From Setaria digitata (taxonomy: Eukaryota; Nematoda; Chromadorea; Rhabditida; Setariidae): a stretch of 64,000 nucleotides of DNA. Location of the stretch: the NCBI GenBank assembly GCA_003640385.1, contig RCAB01000049.1, forward strand, positions 1 to 64,000, given 5' to 3'. Below the pieces are notes generated by a model. That model saw nothing but the letters and a program-made list of their open reading frames with translations, was not told where the DNA came from and searched no databases. Positions 28,201-44,929 of the stretch are shown piece after piece; within the stretch, counting starts at the first letter, position 1; every line of letters starts with the position of its first letter. The position numbers and the translations under genes were made by a program.

Positions 28201-31200
28201 TGATCATTCATTACTGTACCTTTTTAAATGCCTGGATTGGATTTTGAACGTCAAAGGTTACGTATCATGTTGTGCGTACACGGAGGTTTACTTCTTCTCC
28301 TTATATTTCTACACAAAAACCATCACTACCAATAGACGGAGGAAGGGAATTAAGGAGAGACATTTACGAAGTTTTAATGCTGCTCTCTGAAGATCTTCCA
28401 GGTCGGATGTACAGGTAGTCCTGGAATTGGAGTAATGAGTCAGGTTTCATTTATAGTGTAAGATTAGCAGTGGGTGGTCCAAGTTAAAATGATTAAGTCC
28501 AAAAATAAATTATCATCATACCTGTGGCTCAAAATAAATATGCACCTTATCGATAGCGTCTCCAGTACACCAGAGTTTAAAATGATTAGAGCCTGTTAAT
28601 GATTATTGCTATTAATTGCATTGATCAAGCTAAGTTTGTAAACATTGATTTCCGTGATTGCTTTTCGGTCCAAATTTCACAAAAATTCCAAAGTACTTAA
28701 TGGTCCATGCGAAGTGCTAAAATCTCTGCAAATATTTATGTGATGACGAAAAAGTATACTTATAAGCTTATGTTGGATCGAAGAATTATCATCAAAGGTG
28801 TTTGTTTGCAAGGAATGCATAAATTAGTGGCAGCAATGGCAATAAGAAATGAAAAGTAATCCTCTCATCTCTCCACCTCATCTTTCACTTTATTCATTCT
28901 TATACAGACGAATATTATTTCAAGTTGAGGAAGATAAACAAACAAATAAAATAGGCAACGGATGGTAAATAAACTAATAAACTTCACTGACTGATTCTCA
29001 AGTATGAACTTATGAGATGTTCGATTTAAGGATTTCGGTGATGACTTTAGTCAGTAGTTGAAACAAAAGTAAAGTTGAAAAGGAAGTTGTTAAGCAAACT
29101 ATTGAGGTAGATTAGTATGTCAGGTTGAAATGTGCATGAACTTTCAAGGAAACTGGACTACTAAATTGATCGAAGAAACTGACAAAAAAATTAGACTAGT
29201 CAGTTAGGTTAAAATGTAGGTTTCGAGTAAAATCGGACCATGAAATTTCTGTAGTATTTAGTATTTTGAGTTCATTAGAAGATTTCAGGTCTGATATTCT
29301 CATATTTTGCTTTCATCTTTCCACAACTATTTCCGGAAAAGTTCCAGTTCTCAGTAATAAACGAACAGCAGTGAAATTTCAGTATTTTTTCATAGTTAAT
29401 TCATAAAATCACTTGTTGAGATAGTATCAGTTGTAATAAGTTACAATTTTACAAAATGAAATTCAACTTATGAGGAAATAATTTGTTGGAAGTAGATATG
29501 TTTGGAAAACTGTTTATCTGCGATAATCAGCAAGTGTTAGTATTAATTCTCCTAAAGATGATAAGGAGAGATGGAAATATATTGTTGATAATAAACCATT
29601 CTTAGCCCTTATTTGTCATGGAGATAATAGCATTTAATTAGTAGAATAAATTAAGTAGAACATTAAGTAGGTTGATATACAAAGGTCTTTGTTAACGATT
29701 TCTTGCAGATGAATGCATAAAGAGGGAAAAGGAGGTAATGCGAAAAATGAAAGTAAATGCGACAATTATTGACTCTACCAATGATTGACTGATTATGGCA
29801 AAAAAATTTTCGGAATTACTGATGCAATTCTGACGAAAAAGGGAAGACCGCAAAGGATTCCAGTTTTTCTTGATTTAAACTGCTTCATTCGATTCTCAAT
29901 ATGCTTATTTGGCATCATTTTATGTGGTTAATGCAAGTGTTCTGTTCAAAACTCAAAAGTTCCATGAACATTAGGATTTTATAAATTCATTCCGCAAACT
30001 GGCAAGGTTTTATATGATAGTATATTGATGGGCAGTTCAACAATTTCTTTATAAGCTTTTAAGAAAAAAATTTTTCATGTTTTTGTTTCATAGATAATTG
30101 GGAAAACTTAGTGAGAAATTGAATAAAACTGACAAATAAATAGTATATCAGAGCTAGTTCTATGTACTTGCATGTAGCAAGTGAATATTCAATTAATAAT
30201 TGATGGAAGTCTGAACAGAATATATAAATGAGTCATATTATGTATTTAACAAACAAATGTTCGTCATTTTTGTACAGTTTGGAAATAAATATTGTCATCT
30301 AAACTTAAACTTATTATTCAAAGGTCATATTTTACACATAATGGTAAAGAATAAGCTTATCAAATATATATTATCCATTTATAATTAATGCCTTTTGAAT
30401 TTAAACTGATTACTACCATACAACTACCAAATGTTGTAGCCACAGTACAGCTTATCAATGTCTAACGCTTAGTTGCAGTTTACAATTAATATCACTTAAG
30501 TTCAAATTCAATTGTCATACCGTCACAGAGTCAACCGAGATATTAGGCAAATAGTGGAGTGTTGCCGCGTGCGGAATGTAAAGCGAATTCAATACTTGAA
30601 TTTTAGCATTTTATTTATTATATTATATCTCCCTGGCATCTTTGGATGTTTCAGTTCATTTTATACATCATTAAGTGGTAAACCCACATTTGGCACCACA
30701 GAGCAATTGTCTGAAGATGGAAACAAATGCCGCATGTTGTAAAGTGAAATATCACTCACTCCCTTTGATCTAAATGTATGGAAATGTTTGTTGGAAAATG
30801 TCATAAAGTTTCCAGCTGCCAGATGGTTACATATGACTATGTTGATGTTACCAATTTTGTGAATGATTAATCTTCAATTTCAGTTCACTTCAATGCTTAG
30901 CTCTTTTTTCGGCATTAACGCTCAGCTAGCAACAAAGACTCGTTAGTTTTTTAGGTAATTTAAGAAGTTACAAATGAAATTAAAAAGATAAATGGCCACA
31001 TAGGAGAAAGCGAAGAACCTTTCTCACGAAAGTTTTTTTTTGGTAGAGATCAGAAAAGTTTTTTTCTTTCTTCATTTCAAATAACGCACTGCCTAAAATA
31101 GCACAAACAAAGTATCCCTAATGCTTCAATCTCTTGAAATTTTGTAATTTTGCAGTTAAAGACAAAATTTAAAAATTACTTAATCAGTTTAGATGGGAAT

Positions 31201-32148
31201 AGTTCGTATGTTCTATCCAAAGCAATCAATGTGTGTGAGTGAAAAAATGTGCTTCGTTATGTACACCAGATGTTTGCCGTATTTGTTGCGTAGATTGCAC
31301 AACATTAATTAAACCAAAACAGGTTATTGACTAATTTTAAGGCCTCTAAAAAGTTATATGGCTTTCATGATAATTTCGCCGCAGTATTTTCCACATTTTC
31401 ACTTCTTCGATGACAGTAGCTGTGAATGGATACCACGTAAACAAAGAAATAATATATATAAAAATCTAAATAAAATTGAACAGCCCACACACACATAAAG
31501 TATCGCCCAGATGTTGATACATCCATTATTGATGATACTTGTTAAGAGCATCTGGATTGATATCATCGCCCTCCTTATTTAAATTTCAGATTTGGAAATG
31601 CAGTTAGAATATGTAGCAAAAATGGCTCTAATGTTTATATTACATTATCATTCAGTCCATTTCATTAATTAATTCCTTCTTTAATAATAACACCATTCAG
31701 AGAAGAATCCACAAAAAATCAACTTGTCTCACCAGTACTTGCTTTGATCTTGTTGACAAGTTTTATCAACTCATGTAGCCGTACCAAATATTTCCACACC
31801 ACCTATTACTTTTTTTGTCTGTGAATACCGATTAAATATGTAAAATGACCAGTTTTGGTATTTACGTGTGTGTCATGGGGACAATAATTTGAAACAGAAA
31901 AGAAAACATATACCAGAGGTGGACTGATTGATATCTTTTCGAAAGTTAACTTTCACCAACTTTTCTTTCTTCTCAACAGCCAAGCTATTCAAACTACTCA
32001 TAAAAAATCCGGTTCTCCTTCCACTACCTATTTTCCATTTTCATTTTTCACCGTGTACATTATATTTATTTAACAAAATATAAATTATACACACACTGTG
32101 TATGACAGCAAACAGCATGGAGTAACATGCAAAAAAAAGCACACACTA

Positions 32149-32168
32149 ACACACACACACACACACAC
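32149..32168. repeat. (AC)n microsatellite
   Basis: About ten AC units, preceded by a shorter ACACAC run. Read directly. Confidence 0.85.
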
Positions 32169-33258
32169 AAAAACAATATATATAAACAAACTAACAAGTG
32201 CTCTTCAAACAAGAAAAAGCTATACTGGATTTGAAGGTATAATTAAATTAATATAATACGATTGGTTGAGCTCCAACTTTTCATACCTAACAACAACAAT
32301 AATAACGATAGCAACGTACCAACCAGATGTTCTACATTTGCGAATGAATTGCGTGACGGTGCAAATGCAGAAAGACGGGTAAAAACATCCTTGTTGCAAA
32401 ATTTTGAAAGTTTACAAAAGGGACCAAGAATTTCATTCTTTTGCAAGTTTCCAGGGAGAAGAAACTCCATTCATAACCATTTCTTCTTTTTTTTTTTTTG
32501 ATAAATGAAGAAAAAAACCTAACAACACACATACCAAAGTACTGCTGTCCCTATTTCTCGAGCATACTTCGTATCTGAATTACCTGATAATATTATCTCC
32601 TGGGTGTAATTCATCTTCAGTTTAATAAGTGACAATCAGTTGGATCAAACGTGAAACTAAAATAATCTTATGTAACATTATTATAGTAAATATGAGGAAT
32701 AACCAAATACTTTGAGCATTGCATGTCTCTCGTTTGTAACGTTACCGCACGTCACAATAAATGAAGAAACACGCAAACAACAATTCAAAAGACAATCACG
32801 ATGTCAACTGTTCAACTTTTATTCACATCCACCTGCTGGCTGACAATCAGTAGAATTTCATGACAACGTACAAAATTTCGTGAGGACATATAAAATTCTG
32901 AAAATAAACAACGTTAACAGCTATGAAACATGGAAAAGAGGAACGAAATAACTAGAAGCCATATTGCAAACATTATGCCCAAATCAGAAAATACACATGA
33001 GAATTACAAGGATCGGGAAATTTATGCAAATTTCTTTCTATCCGAATGTGTATTAACAATCAACACTCCATTCGCCTGATGAATCACATTATCAAATATA
33101 CCGCAATTTTAAAATTAACTGCTGATTAAGGATAAATAATAAATTACAAATAAAAAAAAAATACAACAGACTACCAGTATTGTAAGCAATCGTTTAGTAA
33201 AGATATATATTATCAGTTTCAGATGATTGCGCCTCCTATTTCAGTAAGTTACGTGAAA

Positions 33259-33264
33259 TTTATT
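33259..33264 (-). terminator. Polyadenylation signal of RNMT
   Basis: AATAAA on the minus strand, 130 bases past the RNMT stop codon, in a plausible position for the 3' end. Confidence 0.5.
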
Positions 33265-33393
33265 CCTTAAGACTAGAAGGTTACTACTTTTTTTTGGAAT
33301 CATTAAAAATAATGGATTTTCATCAAAGAATAACCAGATTCAAAAACAGAATATCAAATAAAGATGAGTTAGTCATCAAAGCACCTTGCGAAT

Positions 33394-37150
<3,757 letters not shown>

Positions 37151-38581
37151 CACAACCACACCAACCTCGAAAAGTCACAAGAAACACGGAAGGCTTAGAT
37201 TCGACTTGCGAGGAATGCAGATTATGAGTGTCTTTCCCATCCAGCCGTATGTCTTGTGAGGGTAAAGGTCATTCTTTCTTTTACGTCACTTCGGAAACTC
37301 TGACCTAATACATTCAGACCGCGAAACTCATCCGACGTAAATGATATTAGAGATTGATCAGTCTGCCAACCAGGCAAGTAATCAGCTGTTTCCATCACAA
37401 ATCAACCGGTTAAAAAGATCGTGAAGATCAGTGATTTGTATGTTTAGGTTATATTTAGTCGATAGTCCATACCCCATTAAGTTGTTCCGGTGCGATGTTC
37501 CTTAACATTTCTTACTTCTGTTCTAGAATTGAAAATTTAATATAATTCCCATCAGTAATAATGCAGAAACTCGAAATATTATTAGATCAAACAACTGCCA
37601 TTAACAAGTTGTTGTATCAGTTTCAGTCTAGTGATTCTTATATTTTCAAAGAGAAAATTATACTGCTGGCTGTTTTTTAACAAACTTTGTGAGTAGAAAC
37701 CACTTATCAGAAATTTGAGCAGTCTGAAATACTAGCAATGTCCCTTTCCAACTGTCTTAAATACTTCGATAAAATTAGTTTCGATTTTCATGATTTTTTA
37801 AATTTTACAACACTGATACTGTGGCTTGGTTCAATCATTAAAACATTATTCATAAATGGTTCTACAAATAGGAATTCCACCTCTCTAGGCGAATCATTCA
37901 AATCACTTTCCGGAAATTTTTATCTTCCTAACTTAGTGTTTCGGGTATTTCTCCCTCTGCTGTCCATTTCAATAGGAAACTCTTTAATTTAATTCATAAA
38001 GGTAATATTAACTTTAATTCCCAAAATTCTGCCACCTTAATTGTTAAATTATTTGAAAACACACTACTCTTATTGTATTCTTCTAGTTTCACGTAATCTA
38101 TCTTTGGAACATCTTTGGCACTGCTTTAACATTCTTATCAAATGTTCATTTTTTGTTTTGCAACTTATCAGTGGCGTGCAGGTACGTACGACTATTCCGC
38201 TACAAAGTAAACGCTGACGCTTCATAGCTTCAGAATTTCAGGTAAACCAAAATGTTTCTCTTTGTAAAGTGAAACTCAACATACCCATCCGCGAAAACGT
38301 GCTACGTCTTTGATCTCACGCGACATGCTTCTCCGTCATAGCTGTAGTGAGTGGAATCAACGGCCAACCGCGAAATGAACGTGGTTATTGTATCGATTAC
38401 TATGTGATTTCTTTATACGTTGCATTGTCGCTAGAAGTGTGGTACTTGTTTATTGTTGAGTTATGGGTAGTTTGTTTGTATCCTGCTGTGTGGGTAAAGA
38501 GTTCGGCAGTGGAATTATCGACCGAAAGGTGGGTTATACGATAAATGCAGTTCACCGATTTAGACTCTAGTGCATGACATT
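37151..38581. promoter_or_regulatory. Divergent promoter region RNMT / aldo-keto reductase
   Basis: RNMT leaves on the minus strand and the reductase on the plus strand, so this 1.4-kb gap must hold both promoters and the reductase outron. TTACGTCA at 37281-37288 (reverse complement TGACGTAA) is a CREB/ATF-type site about 130 bases from the RNMT start codon. An open frame at 38347-38544 has no family resemblance and probably lies in the outron. No clear TATA box seen. Confidence 0.45.
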
Positions 38582-38588
38582 GTTTCAG
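38582..38588 (+). other. Likely trans-splice acceptor of the aldo-keto reductase
   Basis: A TGTTTCAG consensus acceptor ends at 38588, two bases before the ATG, and no upstream exon is needed. A spliced leader would leave a 2-base native 5' UTR. Confidence 0.6.
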
Positions 38589-38590
38589 AT

Positions 38591-41255
38591 ATGGTCAAAT
38601 ACGACACCATCAAATTGCCTACCGGTGCCGATTTGCCAGTTTTTGGTCTGGGTACCTGGCTGGTAAGTTTAGACTACATTTGGGTACAAGCTTACTCTGA
38701 AATGAAGGACTACCTAGGGGTTTTAAATTAAAATCGCTTGGAAATCTTAAATCGAATCTTTGTTGAAATGTTGTTTTCACAAATTTTTTGAACCATTATT
38801 ATTAAATAATTCTTTTAACAGTTCATTTTTAAGCGACTACCTTATTCTATCATCCCGATATTTGGTTTAATTTTAATTCGTTTATGTAGTTCTGCTCAAA
38901 ATGAGTTGAAATCGAAGTAATGGTTTAAATCTAAAAATAGTTGTAGAACTAAAGTAATGTTATTTCGGCAAATAAGTTTTATGCTGCTGGGTAGCGTTAT
39001 TATTATATTAACATGGACAGGTGTACATTGATTTATCGAAATTATGTCGATGTTAACTGTTTTTAATGAGTTAATTTCGACATGGAGAGAGCAATAACTT
39101 GGTAGGATTGGGTAAATTTAAGTCAAATTGCTTTAGTAGATTCAACTCTGTTCTTGAATTAAATGATTTGATTCTTAAAAAAAAAATAGTTTATTTTAAA
39201 TTTCTTTCGATGTTTTAGTCCACTGACCCGACGGCTTTATCAGGAGCACTAAGAGCAGCTTTAGATGCTGGATATCCTTTAATCGACACGGCTTATGTGT
39301 ATGGTAATGAAGCTGTTATTGGAAAGATATTACAGGAATACTTCACTTCCGGTAAATTGAAACGGGAGGATATCTTCATTACAACAAAAGTAAGGTTATC
39401 ATGATTAATCTTACAGAATGAATTAGCTTTTTATAGTTATTTAGTTCATTTTATCTACTAGTACTGCGTGTAGGGTTCCTGAAGAAAGGCTTTTATTGCA
39501 TTCATTAGACAGTTTATTTATGTATTCGGTTTTTTATAAAGCTGTGTTTTTTTGCAGCTGACGAAATTTCGAATAACATTACATTCTCTTCATAATTCTT
39601 TTTGCAGCTACCATTTATGGCACATATGCCAGAAGACATCGAAGGGGTAGTGCTGAAGCAGTTGGAAGATTTGCAAGTGGACTACATTGACCTTTATCTT
39701 ATCCATTGCCCATGTCCTTGCAAAGTAACTACTTTCCAGCTACTTAGAATGTTAGCTAGTAGAAATCAATCCAAAAGCGTAACCAAAAGGTAAAATAAAT
39801 TTTATGACTAGATATTCGGCGGAGCATATTTTATTAAAGTAGCTCATATTTTATCACCGAAAGGCGTTATTCCTGCTGAATTAAAGTTCGGTAGTTATAA
39901 ATAATTCATTCTCGCTTTTTAACTTTTCTCTTCTTTGTCATGTAACAAAGTATTTTGTTAAAATAGTTTAAAATTTACCTTTCTTTTCGAATATTTTTTT
40001 CGTTTAGCATTTACCTGGAGGTACACCGGGTAATTACAAGCCGGTGTTAGTTGATGGACATTTGGTTCCGGAATTGGTCGACCATCTGGAGACTTGGAAG
40101 GTGTTGGAGAAGTTATATAAGGAAGGGAAACTAAAAGTATGTTGTTACAAATGTTATCGTTTAATGAGATTGATGAAATTTGTATCTTTATGGTTGCAGA
40201 GGTTTATTTTTTCATGTAGGTCTATTTCCACTGTTTGCATGATCTAATATCATAATATTTCTAGGCAATTGGTTTGTCCAATTTCAATGAGGAACAAATC
40301 CAATCTGTTATCGATCGCGCATCTGTAAAACCACATAATTTAAAAGTATGTACAGTGAGCTCGATAAAGTAAGATGAGAATAGATCTTAATACATTCTAC
40401 AGCATTAATCTTTGATATTATCAAAATATTATAATGCTGAGGAAGCATATTCAGGAGTTGCTTGTCTGATTTGCTTTTTTACCGTTATCTGTCAAAAATG
40501 AGGTCTTCTAATGTTCAGGTCGAAGCACATCTCTATTGGCCGCAAAAAGAACTTCATGAATTTTGTAAAAAGAATAATATTACTATGACAAGTTATGCAA
40601 CACTTGGTTCTCCTGGAAGAATAGCTTTTAACCCAGACTTTAGTTGGCCCACTGGTGAACCTATGAAGGACCCTTTGGTTTTACAATTAGCCGAGAAGTA
40701 CAAGAAATCACCAGCTCAGGCATGTGTATTTTGGAATTTATGAACTTTAATTTTGTATTTATGTTCTCAAAAAAAAAATTTTTTTTCTTGATCTAACAGA
40801 CAGGTTAGGATAAATTTCTTTTAGATACTTCTTCGTCATATGACACAGCGTGGCATCTCCACAATCCCAAAAAGTACTAATCCAAGGAGAGTACTTGAAA
40901 ATTTTGACATTTTCGATTTCAAATTAACAGAAGAGGAAATCAAACAACTTGATGACGTGAAGACACGTGTTCGTCTGTTCCTTTTTGATATGTAAGTTTC
41001 GTCTTTCTATTTTGTTTTGCTGAACTCTTCTTCTGGTGTGGTCATTATTGTATTGAAACAATTCTGCTTTCTGCCGTGTAATTCTAACGCTTGTAATTAT
41101 AACGATTTAAAGCTTAGAAAGGCCTCCTAATTAGAGTTTGTTATGGTAGTGATTTTAGACATATTTTAATAACTTTTAGGTTTTTGGATCATCCATGGTA
41201 TCCATTCAAAGATGTCGACAAGTCCAACATGAAGCGTGTGTACCTGAAAGACTGA
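38591..41255 (+). CDS. Aldo-keto reductase
   Basis: Eight exons: 38591-38662, 39219-39389, 39608-39724, 40008-40136, 40265-40345, 40519-40719, 40825-40991, 41180-41255. They give 337 residues (typical family members have 310-330). The protein is a cytosolic NADPH-dependent oxidoreductase of the (beta/alpha)8 AKR fold, reducing aldehydes and ketones; the substrate cannot be told from sequence. The catalytic tetrad is complete: D47, Y52, K81 and H114, with the same spacing as D43/Y48/K77/H110 of human AKR1B1. Other marks: FGLGTW, IDTAYVYGNE, GLSNFNEEQI and IPKSTNPRR, the last being the cofactor-binding segment. Odd points: the residue after the catalytic His is Cys (IHCPCPCK) rather than the usual Trp or Phe, and exon 6 appears to end in a GC donor (CAG|GCATGT). 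Using the GT six bases later would add two residues. No AATAAA was recognised downstream. Confidence 0.92.
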
Positions 41256-41316
41256 GCTGAACAATAATTTACATTATTATTTCATCGAATCTTAACCCAT
41301 TGATACAAATCTATCC

Positions 41317-41450
41317 CCTCAATTTTAAGTCTTGAATTTATACTGGGAATGAATTATGTTTTAGAAGATAGAAATTACATATTTAATCCGCTCATTTTAA
41401 GCTCTAAATTTATAATGGAAATGGATCATGTCTTAAATTTTTAAACGATA
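41317..41450 (+). repeat. Imperfect tandem duplication downstream of the reductase
   Basis: Two diverged copies of about 60 bases, starting near 41317 and 41390, share the order CTCA-TTTTAAG, AATTTATA-TGG-AATG and ATGT-TTA. They lie within or just past the 3' UTR. Confidence 0.45.
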
Positions 41451-41455
41451 AAAAT

Positions 41456-43188
41456 TTTTCGTTCTTTGTGTGTTTATCTTGAAATATAATTATTTTGTAA
41501 GTGGATGAATTAATTAATGGCACTATATTATCGAATGTGGACATTCCATACAAATTCGAAAAGATTCTGACTACTCAGGGAAGTGGAACGTGCTGGTAAA
41601 TCAGTGGCAATTGTCGCAAGTATAATATTTGGCTACCAGGAGCTTGCTCAAAAATGAAAATGAAGTACACGTTTATACTGTTCGTGGAGTAAGATTACCT
41701 ATTTTCGGGACAGCTTGAGTTAAATCTTTTGTGAAGGTTCGGTTGTTTTTTCTAAAATTTCGAGCACATCGTGAATACAAGTTGAAAAATTGGAGGGTGA
41801 GTTATAGTTTAAAAATGCCTCTTGGAAGCTGGTTTTCGATTCGTCTTATCTGGCATTTGTGGTTATTAAGATCACTGTAACATCTCTTTGCCTATTTCAC
41901 GGAAGGAATGGCTTTTCCTCTGCATAACTGTCGAAAAATTAGGAAGATTTGCAATAGCATCCAGAAAGCGGAAAATTTCCTGTATAACATTCTGAGAGAA
42001 TTTATCTCAATTTCCCGACTAATTCTGATATTTTCTTACATGGGAAGGGTACATATGAATAATATATTGTTAATGAATCCACTTATCCGCAACTTTTATA
42101 ATTGTGCCTCGAGAGAGTGAGAGTGCTAAGACATATATGGGATTGGTATATATAATGTTAACTCTAGCTGCAAACTGGAATTTTGTCGATTTAGTTACAA
42201 ATGAATGAAGTAGTAATTATAGAGTTAAGTATAAAATGTGGGTAGGCAGCAGTGATTTAAATAGTGGAAGTCAAATTATAACTTTCCAGAGCAGTAACTG
42301 TACTGGGCTTTAAACTTTGCCGTTTAGACAGCTAGTCGTGATCTCGTTTTATTGATAGATCAAGCAAAATTATAGTAACAATATTTTGAATTTAAAAAAC
42401 TAAAAGACTGAAATCGATATTATCACAGCATTTAAAGCAAATGAAAAGGAATCAATGCTAGGATTGTTCAAATCACCAAAAAAAAAGACAATCAAACAAA
42501 CAACAGGTCTGCTAAAAAAAACCTCTATGTAAATTAACTCGCTTTTAAATACTAAGGACCAACTGATAAAGATTTATGCAAAAAGTTCCGTACTGCTAAC
42601 GGCTACATCGATGCGAATTTTTTGATAAGGAAGACTAAATCAAGTGTTAAACTTTTAAAATGAAAATAAAAGTTAGAAAATAAACAGTAACCTCAGTACA
42701 TCAACCATTTGTTAAATAATTCTACTTACAGCATTTAAAATAGAATTTTTCTGAAGTACTGTTTTTATTTTGAAATTAAAAGCACTTTTCTGTTAATTAC
42801 TTAGAAAATATTCATGCGATTTTGATTCCCCAGTAAAATACGAAAATTTAAAAATTAAGTACATGCCTTAAATGAACAACAGCAATGAATGAAGGAAATA
42901 TAAACAACCGATTTCAAGTAGTATATAAAAAAGTGTAAAGCACTGAAAAACAAGTCTTATCCTTATTTCTAACTTTTGTGACTGAAGAAATACCTCAATA
43001 ATGCGGTTGCCTTTAATATACAAAGGGGTAAAGCGGGTAAAAACAATAAAAACTAAACTGCATCTTTACCAGAGTTAGCTTTATAAGCGCCTCAAGTTTC
43101 CAGCAAAATAATACGCTCATTAAAAATCAGATTGGCCAAAAATTGTAACTAAAAGTACAACAGCGAAAAGATGGCTACTTTTTCACTA
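41456..43188. other. Intergenic stretch between convergent genes
   Basis: Separates the reductase (+) from the MCFD2-like gene (-). No supported gene; the frame at 41908-42120 has no family resemblance. A-rich DNA with A runs around 42475-42520. ATTAAA on the minus strand (43012-43017) could serve the MCFD2-like transcript. Confidence 0.5.
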
Positions 43189-44906
43189 CTATGCAGCTTT
43201 TTGCTTATACTGCTGTCTCATTTGTTCATCTCGTTGCTTTTGAGCTTTTGAAAATTCAGGATAACTAATGAAACCATCTCCGTTGAGATCATCCGAGTCA
43301 AAAATCGGATCTAACATTCGTTCAATTTCTATTTCGGTCAATACTGGCGGTGGTTGAGCTGCGCCCTGTCGGGAATTACGATTTTCTGGAACATTTTAAC
43401 AAAATGAAAAAACAAAGGACGAATAAAATTTATCGAACTTCAACAGAATAAAATTTTTACTACACCCATTCACTTTACTGAAAATGATATCACACATAAA
43501 CATCGCACCTTCATGGAAATGTGTGATTGCCTTAATTAATTCAATACCATCCAGTAAACCATTTCTGTCCACGTCATGCATATTGAAATAATGAAACTGC
43601 AACTGTTCTGGTGTCATATTTGCGGTCGGATCAAGCTTACCATCCAAGTGTTCTTTAATGTGTCTGAAAAGTGTAAACAATAACCCATGAAAAATACATA
43701 TTATTTTGAAGGCAATTTTTCGTACTTTTCATAAATTTATTTTTAACACATGAATGAAACTTTATTGGTAGTACCTAATATGAAAATAGGATTTTAAACC
43801 GACCCGTTAAAAATTTCTGCTGCATGCTGGAAAACCAAAGAAAAGGGAGAAGCCAAACCTGGCAGTTCAACTTCATTTCAAATGCTTAATTCAAATATAA
43901 AAACAAGAGATTAAATTAGTGAGGAAAAATAGGAAGCCATCAATTTTGGCTTTCAGTATTAATTCAAATCAAAAACTGATAAATAGATGACCACTCCCAG
44001 GCAGAATTTTTCTCACTTATAGAAGTTCGGATTGAAAACAAATTGTTTAAATTCATATCGGAGAGTCTAATTCGAATTCTCCATGCATTTCCTATTATCA
44101 CTTTTAATGTGGAATAGAAATCAAGTAAGCGATGATCGTATTTATATATCTAATATAGACTGCAATTTATTCTTATAATGCAATTAAGAAATTCTAATGA
44201 CTCCAACTTCTCCCTAGTAATATCAGACTGTCTTATCGCCGTCATTAATCCCGAGATTATCTGATGAAATATCATTAGTGAAAAGAAGGCCTTTTTTTGA
44301 AAAAAAAAAACATTTGTTAATAAATACTAATCTCGGTTACATGTCAGGAAATTGTCAGGTATTAACAAGTATTCGAAAACTGTACCCATGAATTTAATAA
44401 TTAAAGCTCATCTCTTACAATAACAGCTTTACCATCCAGGAAACCGCTGCCAGAGTTTCCAACATATACTAAAAAAAAAAAAAAAACGGGAAATAACATA
44501 CTCAACATTTTTCATTTGTTCACCGCCAAATTCACGAGCACCCTGAGGTGGTGTACTGGGCTGAGCAGGTGATGGCTGCTGATGCATTTGTCCTTGATGA
44601 TATATCTTCAAACGGATTATCTTATGAAAAAAATAAATAAAAATAAAAAAAAATAAAACTGAGCTAACCAAAATTAAACTTATAAAATGCTGAAGATAAT
44701 TTATCAGCTTGAGAACAAGTTCGGAAATACTAAAACACAACAATGAAAATTTAGCAAACCTTCGACATAATAACAATCAAAAAAGAAAATAATATAATCA
44801 CTTCTGGTGGTTTATGTGCATCTTGGCCTGGAAACGAAGGCGCCTGATGAGCTGATATTAATGAAACTGAAACCAACACAAAAATGAGACCTGCTGAATT
44901 TCGCAT
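43189..44906 (-). CDS. MCFD2: MCFD2-like secreted EF-hand protein, ER-Golgi cargo receptor subunit
   Basis: Four exons in transcript order: 44906-44802, 44620-44502, 43663-43509, 43385-43189; 191 residues. In animals MCFD2 is a soluble luminal EF-hand protein that binds the lectin LMAN1/ERGIC-53 and helps export selected glycoproteins from the ER. Residues 1-19 form a signal peptide (hydrophobic core [14 protein letters not shown]). A Gln/Pro-rich stretch follows, then two EF-hand loops: D105-E116 ([12 protein letters not shown]) and D159-E170 ([12 protein letters not shown]), both with the key Gly and terminal Glu. The segment around EHIKEHLDG and [13 protein letters not shown] matches vertebrate MCFD2 closely. 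The exon 2 start is uncertain: 44620 has the better polypyrimidine tract, while 44605 is also in frame and would remove five residues. Other calcium-binding luminal proteins are possible, but the flanking identity favours MCFD2. Confidence 0.85.
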
Positions 44907-44922
44907 GCTTAAAAAATGGTAC

Positions 44923-44929
44923 CTGAAAA
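44923..44929 (-). other. Likely trans-splice acceptor of the MCFD2-like gene
   Basis: On the minus strand, TTTTCAG ends 16 bases before the ATG at 44906, with no upstream coding exon required. This is consistent with spliced-leader addition. Confidence 0.55.

Larger units (their letters stand above)
24597..33258. other. Gene-free stretch between the CCCH gene and RNMT
   Basis: No conserved exon found on either strand. It includes the untranslated tail of the CCCH gene and ends at the RNMT polyadenylation signal, so the two genes converge here. Visible structure is limited to homopolymer A/T runs, a TG run near 25.2 kb and an AC run near 32.15 kb. Open frames of up to about 88 codons look like chance: atypical composition, no splice partners, no family resemblance. 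Confidence 0.55.

Noticed and set aside
30512..30742. 76-codon frame with a hydrophobic centre
   Set aside because: Starts at a non-ATG codon, no splice signals or trans-splice acceptor in place, no family resemblance.
32243..32532. Overlapping frames on both strands near 32.3 kb
   Set aside because: Three mutually overlapping frames with low-complexity Asn/Leu or Phe/Lys runs; none has supporting splice sites.
38347..38544. 65-codon frame upstream of the aldo-keto reductase
   Set aside because: Lies before the trans-splice acceptor, so it would be removed with the outron; no resemblance to AKR sequence.
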